DNA of 64,000 nt, taken from Acanthaster planci (Eukaryota > Echinodermata > Asteroidea > Valvatida > Acanthasteridae). Of this stretch, positions 24,188 through 33,975 are shown piece by piece. The notes under the pieces are model-generated. The model was not told where the DNA came from and made no database searches. It was given only the letters and a program-made list of their open reading frames with translations. Every line of letters starts with the position of its first letter. The stretch's first letter is position 1. Where the stretch lies: contig NW_019091448.1 in the NCBI RefSeq assembly GCF_001949145.1, positions 944,719 to 1,008,718 on the forward strand, given 5' to 3'. Both the position numbers and the translations under genes were made by a program.

Positions 24188-24532
24188 TGTGATGAGCTGT
24201 GAGATTCTCTTCGACCATCGGCCACCTTGCGAATACCATCCGCCCTCTTCTGAGCTCACTCCACTTATTTGTAGGGCTGGTCCCCTGCCGATATATTGTT
24301 ATATTGATTATTCTTTTAAATATTTTCCATCAACATAGAATTTTATAATAAAAAATATTCAATTCCTGCTAATATTTATTCTTAAAGTTATTTATCCAAT
24401 AACTTTAAAGTAGAAAAGTAGAAGAAACACCAATAAAAATTGGGGCTCTCCCTCTTTTTAATTTTGAACCCTCCCGTTACCATTCGTATGTTGCATGCTG
24501 CACTTCTTGGTAACTCCAATAATCAAATCAAA
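24188..24532. promoter_or_regulatory. Shared divergent promoter AP2S1 / POLR1C
   Basis: Only 345 bp separate the AP2S1 ATG (minus) from the POLR1C ATG (plus), so both 5' UTRs and both core promoters must fit here or overlap, unless a gene has an upstream non-coding exon. I see no clear TATA box in a typical position. The half next to AP2S1 is GC-richer (CCGCCCTC, GAGCTCACTCC), the middle is very AT-rich. Both genes are housekeeping genes, which fits a bidirectional promoter. Confidence 0.65.
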
Positions 24533-24592
24533 ATGGCCTCCATTGAAGAAACTCGCACACGTGTGCGAATGCTGGAACATGAAATAGAAAAT
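24533..24592 (+). CDS. POLR1C: POLR1C exon 1 with two overlapping donors
   Basis: 20 codons, [20 protein letters not shown]. The donor used here is AAT|GTAGGT (phase 0), because exon 2 opens in phase 0 with [10 protein letters not shown], which matches the family spacing. A second donor four bases on (GTAG|GTAATG) would shift the frame. Confidence 0.8.
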
Positions 24593-27500
24593 GTAGGTAA
24601 TGTCCCCCACAGATATTTGCATGTTGATATATCTCTGCCTTACTTAGTATAAATGAAACTAGTATTTACTGTAAGACTAGGGGAAGGATTGTCATGGACA
24701 TGATGGACATTATTGGTGGAGCAGATCGCAGACGACAAAGAATAAATTAGCCCAGTATGAACTTGGCGAAACATCATTGGATCATGACGACAGACATGCT
24801 TGATCAGATGATCATGTCATTATCATGGCACGAGGAAAACGTTGGTATCATGTTAATCGTGATGACATGAATGAGGAATAATGATGAACTAAGTAAAGGT
24901 TTAAATTTCCTCCAAAGATTGGTGTTCCTTAGCACTTAGTTTTTCCTTGCTCTATGTATCTTTAATAATCAGGCCAGGGCCCCACAATAAAATGTGAAAG
25001 TGATAACATGTCTCCAAAAGTGAAATTTAGTGAGGAAAATTTCGACGCATTTACCAAGAAAACACTTTTTTTTGACAAGTCTCATTGGTTTGTGCACAGG
25101 GGCATCAAGTGTTGTCCATGTATGGAACTCTTTCCCATACATGTAGTCTATCTGAAAGATTGTGTTTGTGGAGAGAGGACAGGGCTTTGGCTTTTTGAGG
25201 GAAATCATGAGGTTAAAAGGCAGCGTACATGACATGACAAAGAGCTGTGAATGAAGACAAATTAGCCAGTGTAGTCTGGTTCCTTGACCTGTATGATGAC
25301 TTTTGATAAATCTTGATGAATCTTAATATATTCACAATTGCCGGGTCGGGTAACAGATTTGAAACAAAATGGCATGATCCAACTGAGCGGTTGTCATTCG
25401 CCAAACATGGGTAAGAACATTATGGGGGTTTTTGTGCTTAAATATTGTCAAAATTCCCTAAACTAGAGCTGTGTGTTACTCAGTAATAGTATTCGGATTA
25501 AAGAACAAATGCTCAAGGTCTAAATGTCAGTTATTTTGAAAAAGTGGACTTTGTTTCCTTATTATAGAAACAGGGTGCTTAAGGTAAGTAACACCAGCAA
25601 AACATTGCTGTTTATCACTTACATGTATATATCAGTGGTTGGGAGGGGCACAGCCTCCAACTCGAGACCTGTGCTCCAGGCTTGTGTGTGTGCCCCCTCT
25701 CCTCGGTCAGAAATAAAAGCAAGAAAAATCTTTTGACGGTCAATTGTTGTAACCGACTGAACTTATCGAGTAACCCCCTGGTCCTCCAGAATATGAGGCC
25801 TTCCTCTGTCGAATGTACCCCAGTTATGCCACTGCCACTTAACGTATGTACTATGCTATCATTGGCAAGAGTTCCAAATACATGTATGGACATACTTATT
25901 ATTTTCCCGTTCTTGACACCCAGGCATGCTAGGCCCAGCAGGTCTTATCAGGGTTACATGTAGGTTCCATGTATTTCTAGTTTTTAGAAACTAGAACAAA
26001 CCAGTGTTATGCCTTTAGTCACCAAGTCCCTAATTTCGCCACTTATTATCAAGTTGGATTAGTCTTCACAGTAAGTGGTGAAATAAGGGACCTGGTAACT
26101 ATACGGTCACAAGTGTTTCTGGAAGAAATTCGTTCCAAACCTCAGTGTGGGTATTTTTGTCACTCCGGAACATTTTTACTATTCTTAGACATGCATCTAC
26201 CATAATACATGGAACTTAGAGATGGGATACCCCCAAGGTTAGGGGTATTGTCATTTCAAAAGGGACAATCCCCTGTCACAGCTCAGGTGCTACAGCCTAT
26301 GTATCAAAGTAAGGGTAATAAATCCCCTTCAGTGCAGGAAAACTTAAGAAAAAAAACACTTATACATGCACCTGTTTCGTTGTTTAATTTTCATCTTCCA
26401 AATTATCCTCTGTTTTATTTGCAGCCCCACAGCTCAGATTTTCCAGGAAACTATGTCGGCTTTGATGACAGCTGGAACCATGAAAAGTTTGTGGAGGTAC
26501 AGGCATGCATAAAACAACTTATTTGAACAGAGGAGGGCAGTGCTTGAAAAACCATCAAATTGAGCTACATGTATCTCCGAAACAGCAGTAGTTTCAGAAA
26601 ACATGACTGACTTTATAATTCATTTTGCCATTTGATGCAAATCAACTTTCGAAGCCTCTATTATTTTTCAAGGGATTTATTCCTTTTTGCTCTGTTGTAT
26701 TGTTCTTTCGTTTTGTATTTTTTCCCCGTTAACTTTAGCAAAAGTCTAATGGAGTGAAGGCTGACAGGTTTCTTGAATCTTGATCTTTTTCTGTCTTCAG
26801 AATTTCCACATTGACATTGTGCAACTGAGCGAGACGGCAATGGAGTTTGACATGGTCGGCATTGATGCTGCACTAGCCAATGCCTTCAGGAGAATTCTGC
26901 TTGCCGAGGTGTGGATTAGTATTTCCCCTTCCGTAGTTCCACCAACTAAAACACAACTGAAGCATTGTATTTGAATCCTAAGTCCACAGGGGTATTGTGG
27001 CGAGGGATCTTAGTCACGTCCAACCGCATGCAAGGGTTGTCACAGGGAGGTGTCTACTCAGTCTGACAATTTCCAACCTGGAAACCATTTCTAGGCTGCT
27101 CCATGGTAGGATATGTTCAATGACTCCAGCTTCCGCATTTCTTAGAGTGGGCAGTGGATGCTTTTTCTGATAGTTGTCCACTATAACATGGCTCAAAAGG
27201 ATAAACGGGACGTTACCTACCAGTAAAGACTAATGAAATCCAGTGCCACTGTTGAGTCTAAAAGAATTTTGTACAATGCTACAAGCAGTGTTGTAGCCGA
27301 GACCAATTAAGGCCTTCACAAGACCATACAAGATCATCATAAGACCTCCAGTCTGAGTTCAAGCCACAAGCTATTCAAATGAACTGCAACAAAAGCATTC
27401 CTTTGTCATTGTTCACCCTATGACTTGTGTCTGGTCTTGTGCATGGTCTTGTGTCTGGTCTTGTATCTGGTCTTGTGTCTGGTCTTGTGTCTGGTCTTGT

Positions 27501-30500
27501 GTCTTNNNNNNNNNNNNNNNNNNNNNNNNNNNNNNNNNNNNNNNNNNNNNNNNNNNNNNNNNNNNNNNNNNNNNNNNNNNNNNNNNNNNNNNNNNNNNNN
27601 NNNNNNNNNNNNNNNNNNNNNNNNNNNNNNNNNNNNGTCTTGTATCTGGTCTTGTGTCTGGTCTTGTGCATGGTCTTGTGTCTGGCTTTGTGTCTGGTCT
27701 TGTGCATGGTCTTGTGATGGTCTTGTGCATGGTCTTGTTTCTGGTCTTGTGCATGGTCTTGTGTCTGGTCTTGTGATGGTCTTGACAACAACACTGGCTA
27801 CAAGGAACCCTCAACATTTTTTCCCTATGCTATGAGTTTCTTTTTCATCAGACTGCCAGTTATACTTACATCAAAGTAAACAGAGGTAGAGCAAACTAAA
27901 ACGTTCTGAAAAATGGTGCTAAGATTACATTTTATAGGATCTTATTATATGTGGTTAATATAATGGATGAACATCAGAAAAAAGACCGTTAAGTTTGGCA
28001 GGAATTTCGTAGTGCGGGCAGGAATTTGAGTGCTTTTGATGATGAGTGTTTTTTTCCCTCAAGCTCTGGATGCCTTGTCAAGATGTGTATTTCAACAAGC
28101 TTTTGTATTTGTTTATTGTAATATTGTGGCCCATGCTCAAGAGCTCAAAGTAGGTTTACACATGTGTATATGCATGAAGACCAAGTGCAGACATACCATA
28201 GACTTTCTGGCTTTTTTGACTAAAATTTTACTCTCGACTCTTTAAACGGATGCCACATTTATGGAAGACACCAAGGAACCCTTATTTCTGTCTCTCTTTG
28301 GTTTTCGGTAAAAGGTGCCCACGATGGCCATCGAAAAGGTGTTTGTGTATAACAACACATCCATCATACAGGACGAGATCTTAGCGCATAGGCTGGGACT
28401 GATACCGATCAAGGCAGACCCACGGATGTTTGAGTATCGGCAAGAGGGTATGTCTAGGGGGGGCATAGCTGGTGGGCAGTGGGGTCATAGGTCATGGGCT
28501 GATACCCATGAAGTCTGGCAGACCCAAGAATGTTTGACTTTTGGTCATTCTAGCTGCTACTCTTACAGTCCTGAATTTCTGAAATTCAGTCACTTTTTTT
28601 ATGTACCTTTGGATTGGGTTTAAGAAGGTGTGCTCACAATTTAAGTTTTGAGAAGAATCACTATTGTTTAATTCTGTTATTTTTTCCTAAAAGTGCCCTT
28701 TAAAGAAAAGTTAACATTTTTTAGAAAAACTGTAGCCTCATCGATATACTGTATTCACTGTGCTTCCTTTTCTGTGATTTCTGTCCTCAGGTGATGAGGA
28801 GGGAACGGCAGAGGACACCATTGAGTTCCAGCTCAAAGTGAAATGCGCCAAGAACCCCAGCGCTGCCAAGGATGCAACGGATCCTGATGAGCTCTACAAA
28901 CACTCCAAAGGTAAGCGCCCCTTCATTGGCTGATGGGGAGTGCTCATTTTGTTGGAAGCTACGCGACTGTAACATGTGCGTTTCATTGTCATTTGTGAGC
29001 CAGTGAAGTGCAGTTTCCACCGTCACTAGGAAAATGCGCCCTCTCTTGATCCCGCTTTGGATGGATACAGCTTTGACAATTTGAAGTAAAGAGGGAATAA
29101 TTAATTAGGAATTCAACCAGCACACGGCTGTTGCTAGGTCATGTAATAAGAACATCAGAAGGTTTAAATAGGGAAGAAAAAAAGATTCCGATCAGTTCTA
29201 GCAATAAGGCATGGCACAAGTGATACTGCTGATTCCATCCCTGACCAAATTCCACCCGAAGTTTTTTCAGGATTTTGGAGGAGTATGAAATATAAGTCTG
29301 CTAGTTTTAGTTCTCAAGGGGCTTGATGCTCCTTATAGTTCAAGTACAGCAAATTAGTTGTTGTTTGCCTGCACAGCGGAGGACTCAGGAAAGTTTCTGG
29401 CAAGAATACCACAGGGTTAAGGTTCCGTCTCTACCTTTGAGGGGACTTCAAAATATACAGCCTCAGAAGTGGCAAAGGAATACGTCTCATTCACGACTTT
29501 GGTGATAATGAGGGGAATGATGCTGTATTTGATTGCTTTTTGTTTTCACCATAAGTAACCACAGAGTACCTGAAGTGGATCCCCATAGGCAACCAATCAG
29601 AGATGGTAAGTATGGCTGGTTTATTATTGCAGAGCTGCAATAAACCAGGAAGCATTTCATAGTTCTCTTTTTTTCTTCAAGGACAGTACAGTGGAATGTT
29701 GCTATACCGGACACCACTGTACCGAACATTCGGCTGTACCGATCATCGTCCTTGGCTCCCAATAATTTGTGCACAAAACTTACTGAACATTATGTAGTTG
29801 CAAATCAACAGAGATTCGTCACAGCATGCATCAGAGATTGATCCTGAGCGGTAGCTTCATGACTTATAGGATGAACTAAATATCAATTTTGTAACTCAAG
29901 ATTTAATAAAAACAAAAAATAATTAACAAATTCATTTCTAGAAACTTCAAACGTGAATACAATGGCAAAACATCACAAAAACAGCAAATCATAGTATCAC
30001 AAGAGGGTGCACTTCAGTTAGACGAGAGATGGCGCTATTCAACATGGCAACGAAACATTCGGCAGTTATTTTCGCTATACCGAACGACCACTGCACCGAA
30101 CATTTAGCGTGGACCCCGTCGTGTCCGTTATAGCGGCGCTCCACTGTAATTTCAAAGTCACATCTTTGGTAAATTATAAGTTGTTTCCATTCTATTCAAA
30201 TTCATGATACATTTTGAGTATTTGACAGTGTTGTATTCAAGAGTGTCAGGAAAACCATTCACGAGACCATCCAGAAGACCTCTTACGAGTAACAGGGTGA
30301 ACAACGACAAAGGAATGCTTTTGTTGCCTTTCTTTTGAATAGCTTGTGCCTTGAAGCCAGACTGGAGGTCTTGTGTTGGTCTTGAAATGGTCTTGTAGGG
30401 GTCTCGTCTGGTCTCTGGTCTCGTTTTTTTCTAATGCAGTATGGGGAAGGAGCCATTCGTCCTGTTCACGACGACATCCTGATTGCCAAGCTGAGACCAG

Positions 30501-33500
30501 GCCAAGAGATGGATCTCAAGATGCATTGCGTCAAAGGCTTCGGCAAGGATCACGCCAAGTTCTCGCCTGTGGGTACGTTTTCTGGTCAGATGCTGTATAC
30601 AGATCACAACACGGGTCTTATGTGGACAAGAGGGGCATGATCCACACTTTCCAAACTGCGGGAAATCAAAGCCTAATTTGCCCTAACTAAATAAGTTAGC
30701 AAGTCACCAGAACTAATTCTGACTTTCTTGCTCTTTTGCCATTCTTGCACAGTGCGAGTCAAAAGAGACGTTAAAATTTTTACTCAAATGATATCTGTAA
30801 GATATAAAAGATTTAGTTTACCATATTGGTTGTTAAAAACTAAAAAGCGTCAAATGCACTCTCGTGGTCATAAAAGCCAATGAAGCGGAAAAGAAAACCT
30901 TTCATGTGTAGCACCGATTAACAATATTAATTGGCTTTGCTTCGGAGATGTTAATCTTATTTGAGGTGTTTTTCCTGATACACCAACTTATATATTCACA
31001 CTATATCCTCAGTGAGGGTGGAGAGCTGTGAAATAATCACACGCTTGATCGGTTGGGATTGGAACCCATGACTTCCTGCTTTACTAGTGCAGAATAGTCA
31101 CTCGATCTCCTAGTTTGCCAGGATTGGGAGGCTGGCTCAAATCCAGTGCAGTCAAAGATAATGTGGGTTTTTTTTCACTGCTCTCGGATCACACCGATGC
31201 ATCAATGCAAGTGCAAAACATAGTTTTAGAAAAAGAGATTACTAGCTGGAAACCTACTCAACATTTCTTCACTTTGTTTCTGACATTCACAATGAGCTTC
31301 CTGTGCATTCAACAGCTACCGCATCCTACAGGTTACTCCCAGAGATCATCCTCACAAGGCCAGTAGAGGGGGAACAAGCTGACAGGTTAGCCCAGTGCTT
31401 CTCCCCCGGGGTCATTGAAGTCAAAGAGATCAATGGTGAGTTCCGTACATTATGGTAGACATAGTTACTGCTACATGCATTCTATGTGCTGAAAAAAAAC
31501 CACAGATAAGGATCTGCTGCCACGAGCCAGAGCACTCGCCCGTTAAAACTGGCTAGAGAGCATAATGCATTTCAACGTTTGTCCCCATTTCCTGTTCCAT
31601 TTATTCCAGGAGTGAGGCAAGCTGTGGTTGCCCATCCCAGACGAGACACTTGCAGTCGAGAAGTCCTCAGACATGAGGTAAGGGCAGTTGGCTCTTACAA
31701 CTATGATGACAGTGGTTTAACCCTAACAGCCTGGGGGGGGGGGTTTGACCATTTCACTGCAGTGGGGGGCCCCAAGAACCCGGCTTTCCCACACCCAATC
31801 TGTTTGAAACTTGGCAAGTTTGTGAAGACAATTCTCATGAGTACATCAGTGAAGTTTCAGTTTAGTCCAATCTGTGGCTTTTGTTTAATACAGCCATTTG
31901 AAGTTCATGGCCTCACACTTATGAGCGCTGGGCGTAACCAGTCGGAAAAGTATACATTTTAGACTGACTCGTCTAGGAAAAATGGTTGTTTTATGAGATT
32001 TTCTGATTTTCACTAATTGGTTTCAAAGTGATCACCCCGCCCCAGCTGTTTCAGGGTTGTCAGAACTTGAATTGATTAAATGTCTAATATAGTTTCATGT
32101 TAGTGTCTTGGTGTGGAAAATTAAATGCTTTGACCATCCATCAGTACAGTTATCCAAACTCAGATACATTTGCATAAACTAATTTGTAGCCCTGTAACTA
32201 AGCAGTAATTGAAGTAAGAAGCACGCTCTTTTCCCCCTTCAAATGTTAACGTAGAATTAAAGGAACTAAAGAAAGAAAGAAAGAGATAAGCTATAACAAT
32301 CACCTGCTTTTTCCATTTTGCAAAAAGGACTTGAAAGATTGTGTGAAACTCAACCGAGTGCGGAATCATTTCATATGTAAGTTGGTTGCACAGAGGTTTA
32401 TTTTTAAAGCAACATTGTTGCTCCTGAAAAGGACAAGAACGACTGAATTTATCTAAAAAAATAAATGTCAGCCCTGGAGAAGGTTTCAGTTTGTGCATCG
32501 TGGCACGACAGATCTAGGATCGTGTATGCTAGGGCGAGAAATGGTTTTCAATGATAATTATCCATAGAGATAAGAGAAGATGTCATATTAACCACTTGCT
32601 GCCGGGGAACCCTGTTTCGAGCACGATGGGTTTATACGCAGAGACCGGCTGCCCGAAATGGGACAAAAAGAGCTGGTCCATGTAACAAAGACCGTACTCG
32701 TAACAAAAGACCTGCTGCTGGGAATTGCCATCATTTTTCAGCTTGCATTTTTCGAAGGTAATTTGTCACTGTTTTGAAACAGTATACCACTGTTGTGGGC
32801 ATAGCCCGCCCGCGGTTTAGCACCGCGGACAAAAGTGCTCCTGAGCCCCATTGATGAGCGACACAGCACCGCTGCATGCTAATCCAGCTGCATTTGAAAA
32901 GACGCCACTCATATTCACTGGGGACGAAGGAAATTACACGACACCTCACATTTCTGGGCTCTCTTTACAGGGCGGCAGGCCTGGCTGAAATACTCAGGAG
33001 TCAATGAAGGTTGCCTGTCAGCTTAGAGTAGCCACCAAACAGTCATTCATGTGGGTGTAAACGTCCATTTAAAATGAAATGATAAATTTTTGAAGAATTT
33101 TGAAGAATAAAAATCTCCTGCACTGCATTTTTAAAAGCACCCGGCAGCAAGTGGTTAATGTCATATCATTAATAGATTATTGTGAGTTCTTTGATCTTGT
33201 TTAGTCCTCTTAATGTTTGCAAATTATTCACTTTCAATTTTGAAGTTGAAAAGTTGTGGCACATTGTATTGTGAGTCCCTGCTGCTAGTGTTTTTGACAT
33301 TAGCATGATTGAAAACAAAAACAAGAAAGTTTAGTTGAGCTGTCCATCTGTGTACGCTTCTTGCTCCTTCACTGTCAGTTTCAGTGGAATCAACTGGTGC
33401 CCTGCCTCCAGAGACGCTGGTGTCCGAGGCCATCAAGATCCTCATGACCAAGAGCCGCTCCTTCAAAAGTGAGCTGGAACGACTCGGCACGCAGCCAAGA

Positions 33501-33503
33501 TGA
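24533..33503 (+). CDS. POLR1C: DNA-directed RNA polymerases I and III subunit RPAC1 (POLR1C), 11 exons
   Basis: The alpha-like subunit (yeast AC40) pairs with RPAC2/POLR1D to form the assembly platform of RNA polymerases I and III in the nucleus. Exons: 24533-24592, 26425-26496, 26801-26908, 28315-28447, 28791-28910, 29556-29605, 30440-30572, 31316-31435, 31610-31677, 32328-32376, 33379-33503. The sum is 1038 nt, 345 residues (human 346), and every phase closes. The first alpha motif [19 protein letters not shown] lies at about 60-78. [17 protein letters not shown] and [19 protein letters not shown] lie at about 190-235. The end is [19 protein letters not shown]. Start: the ATG at 24533 in [11 protein letters not shown] fits the vertebrate N-terminus. 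The small 49-nt exon 10 ([15 protein letters not shown]) is confirmed by phase and family alignment. Confidence 0.97.
24593..26424. other. POLR1C intron 1
   Basis: 1.8 kb. It holds an imperfect hairpin: arms of about 29 bp at 26017-26045 and 26072-26100 (CCAAGTCCCTAATTTCGCC and its mirror). No exon in the correct phase was seen. Confidence 0.65.
26017..26100. repeat. Inverted repeat, 29-bp arms, about 5 mismatches
   Basis: Left arm 26017-26045 and right arm 26072-26100 around a 26-bp loop. Probably a small MITE. Confidence 0.65.
27425..27784 (+). repeat. 12-bp minisatellite GGTCTTGTGTCT / GGTCTTGTGCAT
   Basis: Tandem units of GGTCTTGTGTCT and GGTCTTGTGCAT on both sides of the N gap. All frames stay open because the unit is a multiple of 3, so the open frames here are not genes. 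True length is unknown. Confidence 0.92.
27506..27636. other. Assembly gap (131 N)
   Basis: A run of N inside the minisatellite, probably a collapsed or unsequenced repeat. Confidence 0.99.
28945..29050 (+). repeat. Dispersed repeat, copy 1 (partner 49114-49228)
   Basis: Shares CATTTTGTT, TTTCAT-GTCATT-GTGA, AGTGAAGTGCAG-like and CCCTCTCTTG words in the same order with 49114-49228. It may be a SINE or MITE fragment. It lies in POLR1C intron 5. Confidence 0.6.
29687..30148. mobile_element. Pogo/Tigger-like MITE with TA target duplication
   Basis: The element at 29689-30146 (458 bp) has terminal inverted repeats CAGTGGAATGTTGCTATACC and, from the right end, CAGTGGAGCGCCGCTATAAC, followed by GGACAC in both. 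TA dinucleotides flank both ends (29687-29688, 30147-30148). CAGTGGA ends and TA duplication are typical of the pogo/Tigger branch of Tc1/mariner. No transposase frame remains. It lies in POLR1C intron 6. Confidence 0.88.
30261..30423 (+). mobile_element. GAGACC/GGTCTT-ended palindromic element, copy 2
   Basis: Inverted relative to the copy at 27297-27784. It starts ACGAGACCATCC and ends TGGTCTCTGGTCTCG. Its right end is 16 bp from POLR1C exon 7 (30440), so the exon's branch-point region overlaps or abuts the element. Confidence 0.75.
32328..32376 (+). CDS. POLR1C: POLR1C micro-exon 10 (49 nt)
   Basis: Codes [16 protein letters not shown] plus one base. It fills precisely the gap between REVLRHE (exon 9) and FSVESTG (exon 11). 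The acceptor CAAAAAG is weak-looking and the donor GTAAGT is strong. Confidence 0.88.
32588..33158. mobile_element. PiggyBac-like MITE with TTAA target duplication
   Basis: The element at 32592-33154 (563 bp) starts CCACTTGCTGCCGGG and ends with its reverse complement CCCGGCAGCAAGTGG. Both sides carry TTAA (32588-32591, 33155-33158). TTAA plus CC-starting short inverted ends is the piggyBac signature. No transposase is coded. It lies in POLR1C intron 10. Confidence 0.88.
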
Positions 33504-33975
33504 CGTCCCAGCAGCCGCCGCGGAAACATTCGACCTAAAACTGGTAGAACATTCTGTTTTGCTTAGGCCTGCACTCATACCTCAGTGTTGCCTCTGGATT
33601 TTGAATTCCAGCTCAAATCATTCAAAATTTGAAGAGAAAACAATGCAAATATTACTCTTGAAACGCAGCCCATAACAGAGCTCTTGTTTGTGTGATATAC
33701 AGACATTTGTGCTCCATTTAAGTTTTAACCTGATCTCCCTCCAAGAATGATTTGCTTCACGGATCCAACAAAACCGTCTCTTCAGAGGCCAGATGAACAC
33801 CATGTACGACTGCGCCAGTTAATTTACAAAAACAGTGCTCTGAGTGCTGAATTCGCAGTAGTTACTCGAAACCAACTTTTGGCAACATGAAGATCACTGA
33901 GAAAAACTGGACTATGCATGTCGGTAAAGAGTTACAACCATTTGTAAATAAATAAACAAGCACAGCGATGACCAA
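33504..33975 (+). terminator. POLR1C 3' UTR and poly(A) signals
   Basis: Overlapping AATAAA hexamers at 33947-33952 and 33951-33956 give a 3' UTR of about 470 nt. Cleavage would fall near 33970, next to the candidate PTK7 distal poly(A) site on the other strand. Confidence 0.65.

Larger units (their letters stand above)
27297..27784 (-). mobile_element. GAGACC/GGTCTT-ended palindromic element, copy 1 (interrupted by N gap)
   Basis: The core at 27340-27425 is the reverse complement of 30290-30380. Shared words are AAAGGAATGCTTTTGTTGC, GAATAGCTTGTG and CAGACTGGAGGTCTT. The left side carries AAGACC-type words and the right side GGTCTT-type words. The right side has expanded into the minisatellite at 27425-27784. 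It lies in POLR1C intron 3. Confidence 0.75.

Noticed and set aside
27420-27835. Several long open frames on both strands across 27.4-27.8 kb
   Set aside because: They are translations of the 12-bp minisatellite and of the N gap. All have repetitive composition and no family resemblance.
31730-31742. G-run after an AACAGCCTGG context as a repeat boundary
   Set aside because: Only a homopolymer run, with no paired end found.
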